From Thermococcus zilligii AN1 (GTDB taxonomy: Archaea; Methanobacteriota_B; Thermococci; Thermococcales; Thermococcaceae), in contig NZ_AJLF01000001.1 of NCBI RefSeq assembly GCF_000258515.1, positions 682,001-746,000 of the forward strand: a DNA stretch of 64,000 nucleotides, written 5' to 3'. Both the position numbers and the translations under genes were made by a program. Every line of letters begins with the position of its first letter. Position 1 is the stretch's first letter. Under the pieces are notes generated by a model. The model was not told the DNA's origin. It worked only from the letters and a program-made list of their open reading frames with translations, and searched no databases. Of this stretch, positions 15,552 to 24,746 are shown piece by piece.

Positions 15552-18451
15552 CACGCTCCCACCCCCATCTCGAGGAGCACCTTCAAGAGATGCGCCGCGT
15601 CCCTCAGCTGTTTCCTGAGGACGAGGCCGGCTATTTCAGAGGCCTTGTTTTCGCCTACCACTGAAGAGAGCCCTGCCGTGAGGCGCTTAAACCACAGCCC
15701 CTCGCCATTTCCACCATTCATGAAGTTTGCCAGCTCCCTCTCCAGGTCACCAAACCTCTCGTCGGGTTCGCCTCTCACCGGATCGTCCACGATGATCTCC
15801 TCTATCGCCTTGTTGATCTTTGTAGCGGTCTCCCTGTCGTCCTTCAGGCCGAGCTTCCTGAGGTCCTCTCCGCTCACCCTTACCCTCACGTGCCTCGCGA
15901 CCCAGAGGAACTCGGCCAGCCTCCTGAAGACCTGCTCGTCCTTTTTTTCTTTATAGTTCGAGTGCCTCGACAGCTCGTACTTGAGGAGGTTGAGGACGGC
16001 GTCGGGGTCGTTGGGCCACGTATCCACCCCATCGGCTATCTCGTAGATTACCTTGTTGCTCAGTCCCTTTTCATCTTCCTGTAACTCCCTCAGGAGGGAC
16101 TGGAGCGGAGAGCTCTCTTGCCCCTCAAAGAGCCTCCAGTTCACGGCAATCCTGTAGTAGCTACCGCTGTGCTTGAGGTAGCCTATCGCCAGGGCGTTCT
16201 TTCCGCTCTCCTTGGCGAGGTGCTCCAGCTCGTTGACCCTCCTGACGGCGCTGTAGAGGGGTTCCTTGTAGTAGACCACCAGAAGGCCCGCGCTCATGCT
16301 CGTCGTGCGGCCCTGGAGGGGCTCAAACCCGTCCCAGTCAGTCCTGAAGTGCTCTTGAAGGTTGTAAGCGAGCCCGACACTCTTATCCGTCGGAATGAGG
16401 GCGAAAACGTCATCTCCACCCGCGTAGAGCAGTTCTGCCTTCTTCCTCTCGCTCTCAGCGGGCACCTTGTCCACCGCGAACCTGCTGAGGGAGCGGGTTA
16501 TGGCTATGTGTATCGGCGGCGTAACCGGTCTTGAGAGGTTAGGGGCGTCTCCGAGGGCGTACTCTCTGAGGGTCTTCACCGCTCTATCACCGCTTATTAT
16601 CTTGCCCATGTTGTCGCCGTCCATCTTCAGTATGGCGTAGTACTTGGGCGGCTCGCCTATTAACTTGGCCAGCCCGTTCACGGCGTTCCTTATGCTATCT
16701 AAATCAACCCCTGCAAGGGACGGGTCGTTCTCGTCCGTACCGTAAATCTTGGCGAGGGCTTTTATGTCCCGGAGGTTTTCAACGTAGAAGACCTCACTGT
16801 TGGGTGCCAGTTCCTTGAAGAGTGGACGCAAAGAACCCGAAAGGGAATTGAGCAGGGGGGTCAGGTCGGCCGCACGCGACCCGCCGAATTTTAGGGACTT
16901 CGAGTTCTCAATCCCCAGCTTGTGCAGAACCCACCCGTACACATCGGCCCACGTCACCGGCCTTCTTTCGCCGTTTTCCTCGACGTAAAGTTCTCCATTT
17001 TCGTACTTCTCGATGGCCTCTCTGGTTGGTCTTCTCATGGCAACTTCGCTTACCGAGGAGAATGTCATTCCCCGGAGGGCCCTGGCCGTGAAGATGTTCC
17101 TGCCGATTCTTCCAATCTCTTCTCCCGTTAGTGTAACGACTTCAAAGTTGTTCTCCCACAGCGGGTAGAACCTCCTGTAGAACCTCTTGACGAGGCAGAG
17201 CGGGCAGAGGCGCTCGCCGGCCTTTATGTCGTAGATTCCTCCCTTGTGCAGGGCATCAACAAACTTCTTCCACCTTTCTTTAACCGTCGTGTAGTCGGCG
17301 TCACCCCCGATAGCAAGGTGCTCGCCGCACAGGGTGCACTTGAAGCCGGCCTTCTGCTCAGGCCTCACGTGCTCCCTGGACTTGAATTCCGTCAGCTGGT
17401 CGAGGAGGAGGAAAAGCTCTGAATAGGAGTGGATTTCACTCTCTTCCCCGTCGGGAATCCCTTTGAGATACTCGGCCAGGTTTTCGGAGATGACGTTCTC
17501 AGGTTTAAGCTTTTCGAGGGGGATCCCCTCGAGGGTGATCGAGAAATATCTCCTTAAGGTATTTTCGTAGTCCCCGCTCCACTCAAAGTAGGCTCCCATC
17601 CCGTAGAACTCCCAGGCCGCTTCGAAGAGGTGCTCTAAAAAAGACGCTATCCCTTCCCGTATTTCTTTTTCAAGGGCCTCCAGGTCGGCATCGGCCGGGA
17701 CAACCGCGAGCACCTTGTTGGGTATGTTACTTATCAGGAGCTTCCGCTTATCAGTGAGCTCGGAGAGCTCGTGCTCGAAGAAGGGCTGTCCCCTCAAGTG
17801 GGGGAATATAACCGAGTGCGGGCCGTAGTTATTCCAGATTTTGGAGATGGCGAGGTACGTTAAGAGGCTGAGTATGTGGCTGCCAGCCCACAAGTCTCTC
17901 TCGGGCCTCGCGTTTGCGATGAAGCCCTGGATCGGGGAAAGCTTGAAGCGGAGGAGCTTCACTTTTCCTGCCCTGAGGGAGGCGTAAACGTCGAGCCTGC
18001 TGAGCCAGTCGTGGTCCGGAAGCATCGGGTCGGCCGGGAAGTTGACGAGCTCTTCGGCGATTGCGGGGCTGAAACCGTTCTCTTTAAGGACATTTTCGTA
18101 CTTCTCCCTAAGCTCCGCGGGGAGCTTGTCCCAGAGCCTCGCGAACTCTCTAATTGAGCCGGCCTTTTCAAGCTCCCCCGCCACGGTTTCCTCCGCTTTC
18201 CTCAGAGCATCGAGGAACCTCTTTTTTTCTTCATCGTTCGCCGAAGACCAGAACCCGTTGAGGTTTTTGAGCTCCATCTCCCTGGCGCTTATTGGATGTT
18301 TGAGAACGAATTTGTCGGGTTTCCCGCGGATGGGATAGCTGGAGAGGCGCCTCCATTCGGGGGGAAGTACGTCTTTTCCGTCGATGAGGGAGGCGAGAAT
18401 CCTCGAAGGGGCGACTTCGAGAAGGGCCCGGGCATAGGTCTGGGGTATCAT
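15551..18451 (-). CDS. cmr2: Cmr2/Cas10, type III-B large subunit, HD motif lost
   Basis: A 966-aa Cas10 of type III-B. The C-terminal palm carries YAGGDDVFAL with GGDD at residues 678-681, so cyclic oligoadenylate synthesis should be possible. A zinc site (CTLC near 370, CPLC near 415) and ILKMDGDNMGKII of the first palm are present. The N-terminal HD nuclease motif (HDPPDK in many Cmr2 proteins) is replaced by PIRGKPDK near residue 42; the only HD dipeptide (147-148) is in the unrelated LPDHDW segment. DNA cleavage by the HD site is therefore unlikely. ATG 18451 overlaps the cmr1 stop and follows GAGGAGGTG. Confidence 0.95.
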   Translation of the reverse strand: MIPQTYARALLEVAPSRILASLIDGKDVLPPEWRRLSSYPIRGKPDKFVLKHPISAREMELKNLNGFWSSANDEEKKRFLDALRKAEETVAGELEKAGSIREFARLWDKLPAELREKYENVLKENGFSPAIAEELVNFPADPMLPDHDWLSRLDVYASLRAGKVKLLRFKLSPIQGFIANARPERDLWAGSHILSLLTYLAISKIWNNYGPHSVIFPHLRGQPFFEHELSELTDKRKLLISNIPNKVLAVVPADADLEALEKEIREGIASFLEHLFEAAWEFYGMGAYFEWSGDYENTLRRYFSITLEGIPLEKLKPENVISENLAEYLKGIPDGEESEIHSYSELFLLLDQLTEFKSREHVRPEQKAGFKCTLCGEHLAIGGDADYTTVKERWKKFVDALHKGGIYDIKAGERLCPLCLVKRFYRRFYPLWENNFEVVTLTGEEIGRIGRNIFTARALRGMTFSSVSEVAMRRPTREAIEKYENGELYVEENGERRPVTWADVYGWVLHKLGIENSKSLKFGGSRAADLTPLLNSLSGSLRPLFKELAPNSEVFYVENLRDIKALAKIYGTDENDPSLAGVDLDSIRNAVNGLAKLIGEPPKYYAILKMDGDNMGKIISGDRAVKTLREYALGDAPNLSRPVTPPIHIAITRSLSRFAVDKVPAESERKKAELLYAGGDDVFALIPTDKSVGLAYNLQEHFRTDWDGFEPLQGRTTSMSAGLLVVYYKEPLYSAVRRVNELEHLAKESGKNALAIGYLKHSGSYYRIAVNWRLFEGQESSPLQSLLRELQEDEKGLSNKVIYEIADGVDTWPNDPDAVLNLLKYELSRHSNYKEKKDEQVFRRLAEFLWVARHVRVRVSGEDLRKLGLKDDRETATKINKAIEEIIVDDPVRGEPDERFGDLERELANFMNGGNGEGLWFKRLTAGLSSVVGENKASEIAGLVLRKQLRDAAHLLKVLLEMGVGA

Positions 18452-19710
18452 GGATACACCTCCTCAAATCCTCTTCCCTTAAACCCATTAACGACGTGAG
18501 TGGTAACCCACTCCACAAAATCCTCGTTGGTGAAGGCAGTCCCCCGGGAGGTGAGAACCTCGATTTCGACCGTGGTGTTACCCTTCCTGGCCCGGAACTT
18601 ACCCCTGTGCCCGGGGAGATACTGGTAGGGGACTATGACGACCACAGGGTAATAGCTTCCTTTGATCTTCTTGACGGTGAGAATGAGTGACGACGCCCTG
18701 CGCGAGAACTCTCTCTCCCCACCGAGTCCCCTAACTTCAACCTTCCAGTTCGCGTATACGACCGGAGTTCCGAAGTAGTACCGGTATTCTTTTTTCGTTT
18801 TTCCCCCAAGGAGATTTCCAATAGCTTCGGAAGAAAATTCCCTGTCCGCAAACCCAAACCTTACCCCGCCGGTGTATGCTCTTTTATAGGAATTATACCT
18901 GCCGGCATAAGCTTCCTGGAGGGATTTGAGCGCATCCATAGGCCTCTGGTAAGAGTTCTTTGAGACTAAAACCTTGATTTTGGCCAGGTTGGGGAATGAT
19001 GGCACCTGGGGAGGTTGCCCGGAGTTCTTTCCAAACACCCTGCCGGCGGACTCTCTGAGGGTTTCGTTCTTGAGTATTTTTTCGAGGTCGTGTTTGAAGT
19101 CGTCCAGGGTTGCAGTTTCAATGGTTTTTAGAAACCTCCTTATCTCTTCGTCGGTCTCCCCATCGCTGAAGGAGACTTTCGTTATCCTCAAACTTCCCGC
19201 TCCTCTTCTTGCCCTGAACCCAAAGCCACCCAGTGCTGTCGCGAGCCACAGGGAGGCGGAGGCCAGCACGAAGGCGTCCCTGTCGTGGGAGCTTATTGTG
19301 ACCTGGAATTTTGAGCCGTCGGGGTAGTGTGTGGGAACATTTGAAAATTTGTTGAGGCCCATCTTGAGCGAGAAGAACAGGTAACTGACCTCATTGTACA
19401 GGAACTCCCTACGGAAGTTGGAGTCAGCTTTTTTTTCAGCGCCAATCAGGGGCGTTGGTTCTCTGAGGGCCTTCGCGGAAACAGTTACGAGGCTTCTCCT
19501 GCTCCCGCCGCTCCCGGCGGATCCGAAAATCCTTCCTTCAATTTCCTTCAGCTTTCTGACATCGTTCCCGAGGTAAGCCCCGGCAAGGGCCCTGAACCAC
19601 CAGCGCATCACTCCCTTGACGCTTGCGGCACGGAACTCGGCCCTTCCCTGGTCGGCGCCCCTCATGAAGACCGGCGTTACGGCCTCGAGCTCAAAAGTGG
19701 CCCTATACAT
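18448..19710 (-). CDS. cmr1: Cmr1, type III-B RAMP subunit
   Basis: A 420-aa Cmr1 (Cas7 group) at the 3' end of the crRNA in the Cmr complex. Typical: FELEAVTPVFMRGAD at the start and AASVKGVMRWWFRALAGAY near residue 30, with a G-rich C-terminal half (KRAYTGGVRFGF). An open extension to 19845 is rejected; ATG 19710 has GGAGGTGGG upstream. It is the first gene of a seven-gene cmr/csx1 operon, every junction overlapping or within a few bases, followed by cas2. Confidence 0.93.
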   Translation of the reverse strand: MYRATFELEAVTPVFMRGADQGRAEFRAASVKGVMRWWFRALAGAYLGNDVRKLKEIEGRIFGSAGSGGSRRSLVTVSAKALREPTPLIGAEKKADSNFRREFLYNEVSYLFFSLKMGLNKFSNVPTHYPDGSKFQVTISSHDRDAFVLASASLWLATALGGFGFRARRGAGSLRITKVSFSDGETDEEIRRFLKTIETATLDDFKHDLEKILKNETLRESAGRVFGKNSGQPPQVPSFPNLAKIKVLVSKNSYQRPMDALKSLQEAYAGRYNSYKRAYTGGVRFGFADREFSSEAIGNLLGGKTKKEYRYYFGTPVVYANWKVEVRGLGGEREFSRRASSLILTVKKIKGSYYPVVVIVPYQYLPGHRGKFRARKGNTTVEIEVLTSRGTAFTNEDFVEWVTTHVVNGFKGRGFEEVYP

Positions 19711-19800
19711 TAACCCACCTCCAGGGTATAGAACAGCTTCCCTGTCCTGCATCAGGAACGGGGTTAAAGCCAGACATCGTCCACATCTTAATGCACTTAG

Positions 19801-19810
19801 GTATAAAAAT
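19801..19810 (-). promoter_or_regulatory. Probable TATA box of the cmr operon
   Basis: The minus strand reads ATTTTTATAC about 90 bases before cmr1 ATG 19710, implying a 5' untranslated region of about 65 bases. A weaker TATA (GCTTTAAC near 19765) would give a short leader and is an alternative. Confidence 0.4.
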
Positions 19811-19845
19811 GTTTTGGTATGGCAGTGATCTACCGCCCCTGCCAC

Positions 19846-20280
19846 CGTGCCGCCACCGGGTTCCTCACCCGCATGGTAGTACAGGAAAATTCACGACACG
19901 AAAAAGCCCCGTGCTTCCAGAGGCCCGCCGTGCAGGGCCCGGGCGGTGCCGCCGTCGACGGTTATGGAAAACGCCGGTTCGCCCTTTTCATCGAAGGGGG
20001 ATACCACGTAAGCGTTTTGCCGGGCTCTATTTTTGCCTTCTTGGAGACCTTCCGCACCCTCTTTTGACACCCCGTTGGGGTACCCGGCCCCGCAATCAAT
20101 ACCGGCGAGGGAACTATACCACAGGAAGACTTTCCCGGGTCTGCTAAGACCATATCCGGAACTTTGGAAACGGCCGAACGCGCAAAGTTTGAGTGGTGCC
20201 GCCGGGGTTTCAGCTAAGACGGGCCTAAAACCGGAACCCGACCTCGAAGACAAACCGGGGCCCAAACGGGCTGTTGTTAG
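19846..20280. other. Gene-free stretch between cmr promoter and array 3 trailer
   Basis: About 430 bases with open frames on both strands but no ribosome site, no family resemblance and no consistent coding pattern. It contains the upstream part of the cmr promoter region and ends at a decayed repeat (CGCTTAAGGCGGTTCTAAAAC, ending 20311). I see nothing else that can be supported. Confidence 0.5.
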
Positions 20281-22450
20281 CCCCCAGGCCCGCTTAAGGC
20301 GGTTCTAAAACATGAAAAACATATGGAGGGATGGGGTTGAAGTATGTGGTGGGCCGCTTTCCACGCCCCTAAGGCGATTCTGAAACGCAAGTGTTGGACG
20401 ATTTAATGGGGCTTCTCTACGTAAGAGGGGTTTCCACGCCCCTAAGGCGATTCTGAAACTCCAGGTAGAGTTCCCGGAAAAAGTTGGAGCAGAAGTTCTG
20501 GCAGATTTCCAAGCCCCAAGGCTATTCTGAAACGAGCAAAAACTGATGAGAGTGTCCGAATACCTTAGGTGGCTTGCAGATTTCCAAGCCCCAAGGCTAT
20601 TCTGAAACGGCTGCAAACAGCGTTCATTTATACCCAGTGGATGGCAATGGAATTTCCAAGCCCCAAGGCGATTCTGAAACGTTCAGGGTTTTTGAAGTTG
20701 TTACGAGTAGGAGGTTGCACTTATTTCCAAGCCCCAAGGCGATTCTGAAACCTTCGAAATTGAAGTGAACCGGGGTGGGTCTTGTTTTGAAGTTTCCACG
20801 CCCCAAGGCGATTCTGAAACTATGTAGGTACCGCCAAACCCCGGACAACATATACGTGATCGATGACAGATTTCCACGCCCCTAAGGTGATTCTGAAACA
20901 CGCTGCCGCGACGGGGGCCGACGTTTTGGTCCCCAGCATTTCCACGCCCCTAAGGCGGTTCTGAAACGATGGAAAAGGGGTTCATCACTATCGGAAGGCA
21001 TCGGTACACGATTCCACGCCCCAAGGCGATTCTGAAACAGAGAAGCTCGGGCCAGTATTTGAAATAGATACAGGATTCCACGCCCCCAAGGCTGTTCTGA
21101 AACGATTTTGCGAAGCGGCTTTCATTCTTGGACTCGGAGGTCACTACTTGAATTCCACGCCCCTAAGGCGATTCTGAAACCTGAAACTAAAATTTTATAA
21201 GGGACTCAAAACGCCCATCCAACTCGACTTTCCACGCCCCTAAGGCGATTCTGAAACTGAAGCGGGTGTTTGGCAAGTTGTATCCTGATGTGAAGAGCAT
21301 CTTTCCACGCCCCTAAGGCGATTCTGAAACATGGCGTATAAGCCCTGTCTAGAACCTACACAGGTAGGATAGAGTTTCCAAGCCCCAAGGCGATTCTGAA
21401 ACGACCATAAACAAGTACAGGGCAATGGTTGCCGTTTTCCCCACGGACTTTCCACGCCCCTAAGGCGATTCTGAAACGCTTGATAGGTTCTTGAATATCA
21501 GGAACTGCCTTGAAGAGCTACTTTCCACGCCCCTAAGGCGATTCTGAAACTGGAGGTGAAGGGAAATGCATTGGTCGGAGGCGCTAAGGAGGCTATTTCC
21601 ACGCCCCTAAGGCGATTCTGAAACGGGGAGGATCGACAGCAAAGATAAGCATAACACCGAATTACCGTATTTCCACGCCCCTAAGGCGGTTCTGAAACGT
21701 ACCCAGCCAAGGTTCATATAGACCTCATCAGAGGGACCCGGGATTTCCACGCCCCTAAGGCGATTCTGAAACTTGCCATTGGCGAACAGGTTTGCAATCT
21801 ACGAGGTTGCAGGCATTGACTTTCCAAGCCCCTAAGGCGATTCTGAAACTCATCTGAAGGTACTGACCAATGTTTGGGCGAAGGTGGAAGAGGTACTTTC
21901 CACGCCCCTAAGGCGATTCTGAAACTTCCCTCAAAAGAGGCCGCTCTGGCGGCCGGGGCGGATGTTGTTGCTTTCCAAGCCCCAAGGCGATTCTGAAACG
22001 GGAGGATACGTTGTGGGTAGAGGCGCATATTCCAGTCAGAGAGTCTTTCCAAGCCCCAAGGCGATTCTGAAACGACTCCCCCACGCCTATGAGTAGGCGT
22101 AGTGTCGCCCGGGGAGGGGACGGGATTTCCAAGCCCCAAGGCGATTCTGAAACCGGAGGAGCAAGCAGAGAAGTTTGTTAGCCTCTTTCAGGGGCTAAGG
22201 ATTTCCAAGCCCCAAGGCGATTCTGAAACTTGGTAAGAAGTTTGCTGAGAAAAAAGAAGTAAACATTGACGAGTAGATTTCCAAGCCCCAAGGCGATTCT
22301 GAAACCAAGAAATGACGAGCATTTCTATTGTTTCTCACCTCGCTCTCCTCCATATTTCCAAGCCCCAAGGCGATTCTGAAACATCTTCCAAAAGAAAGAG
22401 GATGCCCTTGCAGCGGGGGCTATTTCCAAGCCCCAAGGCGATTCTGAAAC
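20281..22450 (-). CRISPR. CRISPR array 3 (29 repeats plus one decayed repeat)
   Basis: Twenty-nine repeats from 20358 to 22450, plus a decayed repeat ending 20311 at the trailer end; spacers are 36-50 bp. Two repeat alleles are mixed: a 29-bp form, in plus sense TTTCCACGCCCCTAAGG then CGATTCTGAAAC, and a 28-bp form with TTTCCAAGCCCCAAGG. The seven repeats nearest the leader (21972-22450) are all the 28-bp form; repeats 12-22 are mostly the 29-bp form; repeats 3-7 are mainly 28-bp again. The leader is on the right, so transcription is on the minus strand. The trailer abuts the gene-free stretch before cmr1. Confidence 0.98.
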
Positions 22451-23060
22451 CATATGCTTTTTCGCCCTTTCTGACAGATAAAGTAGAGAGAAACCCCTAT
22501 ATAAGCTTTTCGCTCCTCTAAGGCCGCGAAAAATCAGCCCCAGGAAAGCTTTTTCAGGACTAACGCCCGTTGGAAAACACCGGACAGAGGGCTCCCACGG
22601 CCCCCCAGGCCGTTGAAAGGGCTACAAAACGGCCGTCTTTATCAAAGCGACTTATAAAGGTCTAAAAAGCTGAGACGACAGGCCCCCTCTGAGTTTGCTC
22701 CACCTATCTCCAGGAAAAAGGCTGCTTTAACCAAAAAAGCTGGCGAAAGTTCCCCTTCTGGCCTGGAACTAAATACCTTTCCGCTTTTCTTCTCCCGGCT
22801 AACAAAAGCCGTTCCAGCCGTTTTTAGCGGTTTCTGGCTGTCTCCCCCTTCTGTTTGCAAAAACGCGCACCTGGTTACTTCTATGTAGCGTAAAAATGCG
22901 AAACGGCTTCTCCGCCTCTCTTTTTTGTTTTTCAGCCACCGGAGGAGAAACCGCCCCACCTATCTCGCCTGGACTTCCCCCAAAACGCTAAAAACACCTT
23001 CTCCTGCCCCCTTTTTCAATGCACGGGTCTGGAAACGGGGCTGGCCTGTGCTTTTAATAC
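22451..23060 (-). promoter_or_regulatory. Leader block 3 (CRISPR array 3), long non-coding element
   Basis: About 610 gene-free bases between array 3 and the CARF-PIN gene. The promoter is the same as for arrays 1 and 2 (TATA 22498-22504 on the minus strand), but the hairpin next to the first repeat is not kept. Farther on, the sequence matches block 1 closely: CAGCCCCAGGAAAGC, CTAACGCCCGTTGGAAAAC, TTTGCTCCACCTATCTCC near 22694, CCGCTTTTCTTCTCCCGGC, CTTCTATGTAGCGTAAAAATG, TTTTTCAGCCACCGG and GCCCCACCTATC near 22954. Confidence 0.85.
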
Positions 23061-23061
23061 T

Positions 23062-24654
23062 CTAAAAAAGGCCTTGAGAGGTCTTTTCTGCCCGGGAGCC
23101 GCTGGCCCGCCGGTGCAAACGAAAAAACGGGAAAGGCAAAGGAAGAAACGCACCCTTGAGGGCCTTAAGCACCCTCCCGTACTCGAAACCGCTCAGGTAG
23201 ACCAGCTCTCTGACCCAGTCGCTGGAACCCTTGCCCCTCCATACCCCGGTCAGCTTGTACCTCCCGAGCCAGACCTCCCCGAGGACGACCGTGAGGGTGT
23301 AGAGCGTGTCCCTCAGCGCTTCCCAGCTCCCCGGGTATGCCTTCCCCGGTTCGACCCTCGCCTCGAGCTTGAAGGGGACCAGGCCGCTCCCCTTCATGGC
23401 GTCCATCTGTGAGTAGGCCCTGTCGTCCGCCGTCAGAACCACGACGTTCGCTTTCTTCTCCTCGGCGAAGGCCTTGTAGTCGAGGGCTATCTTCGTGTCG
23501 CCGTGGAAGGTCTCCCTCGAGCCCGCCCTCTCGGCGCCAAGTTTCCTCATGCTCTCAAGCTCGACCTTCGCCAGCTCCGCGAGTCTGGCCCTCGGCGTCG
23601 GCTGGTTGGAGAATTCGCCGAGTTCCTGGGAGTAGGGGAGCTTGTGGTTTGCTATTTGGCCGACCTCAAGGGCCACCTCGTCCGAGTAAACGAAGTCAAC
23701 TATCAGGTTCCCCCTCTCCTTCAGCCCCTCCTCGGCGAGAACCCTCGAGAAGGCCCTCTGCATGAGCGCGTTGGTGTCGAAGCCTATGTAGACTGGCCTC
23801 CCGCTGGCCTTGAGGGTTTTGATGAGGGAGACCAGCCCGCCCCAGTTCTCGAAGGGGACCATCCCCCCGGCTATGAGGGCCTGCCTGAAGACCCCGAAGT
23901 CGCCGTGGAGCTCATCGTTGAGGTTCACGAGGGCCGGCACCCTGTAGAGCGCCTCTTTATCGAGGCGGACGGTGCCGAGGATTACCTCGTTCCTCCCGGA
24001 GTCCGGGGGCTCGGTTTGGTCTGCCATGGAGGGGGCCGCCCTGGTCTTTACGGTCAGGGATGTCTCCCCGTCAAGGTAGAGGGAATCGAGGAGCGCCATC
24101 AGGTGCTCTCTCCTCACCGGGAGCTTTTCCGGCGACCCCTTTTTTCTCCCGCCGAAGCTGGCAGTCCCCTTCTTCCCGGTCAGCTCCTCCGTGAAGAAGA
24201 GCCTCTGCTTTACCATCGGGACCTCAAAGAGTAGCTTCCCAATGTACCTCGTCCAGTCCTCGAGGTGGAGGTAGGTAACCTCGTCCGCCCCGCCGGCCAG
24301 GGCCGCCCCGAGGAGGAGGGCACTCATGAACTTCCTGCCCGGAGTTATGTCCACGACCACCTCGTAGCCGAGTGCCTTGAGGGACTTGATTGTGCTGAGG
24401 ACCTTGTCCCTGAACTCGACCGGGTCTTCCTCCGTGAAGAGCTTCTCTTCGTCGGCTATGGCCCTGATCTCCACGCCGTACGCTTTCCCGAGCTTTTCCA
24501 AAAGCCGCTCAGTCTTCTCGAGCTGTTCTTTAACCTTTTCGTTCCAGAGCAGGTGCACTTCATCTGGAACCCAGCCCCTTACCTCCATGAGGTACCAGAG
24601 GGGGTTGAAAACGGCCTCAGGCGATGTCCCAACGGTGGTCACGTAGGCCCTCAT
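23062..24654 (-). CDS. CARF-PIN fusion protein, candidate cOA-activated ribonuclease
   Basis: A 530-aa two-domain protein. Residues 1-150 form a CARF-like domain (YVTTVGTSPEAVF at the start, VVDITPGRKFMSALLLGAA at 100-118). Residues about 285-420 form a PIN nuclease with a full acidic set: D293 (IGFDTNALM), E326 (YSDEVALE), D386 (GDTKIALDY) and D410/D411 (VLTADDRAYS). CARF domains bind cyclic oligoadenylates from Cas10 and PIN domains cut RNA, so a signal-activated RNase is the natural reading; activity is inferred. ATG 24654 has GGGTGAT upstream. It is divergent from the TM-CARF operon, sharing one promoter region. Confidence 0.85.
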   Translation of the reverse strand: MRAYVTTVGTSPEAVFNPLWYLMEVRGWVPDEVHLLWNEKVKEQLEKTERLLEKLGKAYGVEIRAIADEEKLFTEEDPVEFRDKVLSTIKSLKALGYEVVVDITPGRKFMSALLLGAALAGGADEVTYLHLEDWTRYIGKLLFEVPMVKQRLFFTEELTGKKGTASFGGRKKGSPEKLPVRREHLMALLDSLYLDGETSLTVKTRAAPSMADQTEPPDSGRNEVILGTVRLDKEALYRVPALVNLNDELHGDFGVFRQALIAGGMVPFENWGGLVSLIKTLKASGRPVYIGFDTNALMQRAFSRVLAEEGLKERGNLIVDFVYSDEVALEVGQIANHKLPYSQELGEFSNQPTPRARLAELAKVELESMRKLGAERAGSRETFHGDTKIALDYKAFAEEKKANVVVLTADDRAYSQMDAMKGSGLVPFKLEARVEPGKAYPGSWEALRDTLYTLTVVLGEVWLGRYKLTGVWRGKGSSDWVRELVYLSGFEYGRVLKALKGAFLPLPFPFFRLHRRASGSRAEKTSQGLF

Positions 24655-24684
24655 TGTATCACCCGTGGGGTTTAGTGCTCGGGG

Positions 24685-24715
24685 TATAAAGTCCTTTCCG
24701 CGGAAAGGTTATAAG
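24685..24715. promoter_or_regulatory. Bidirectional promoter with perfect 16-bp palindrome
   Basis: Between the divergent CARF-PIN and TM-CARF genes the sequence CCTTTCCGCGGAAAGG (24693-24708) is a perfect palindrome. On its right lies TTATAAG (plus-strand TATA) and on its left TATAAAG (minus-strand TATA, read CTTTATACC). Each half, GGAAAGG, stands where the BRE element of each promoter belongs. It can therefore be two back-to-back BREs, an operator for a dimeric regulator, or both. Either way the two genes are likely fired together. Confidence 0.6.
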
Positions 24716-24746
24716 TCCCTTTTGTTTAACCACGCGGGGGATACCC

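Noticed and set aside
19891-20265. 124-aa minus-strand frame upstream of cmr1
   Set aside because: No ribosome site, no family resemblance, and it overlaps the region next to the decayed repeat; GC-rich DNA gives such frames by chance.
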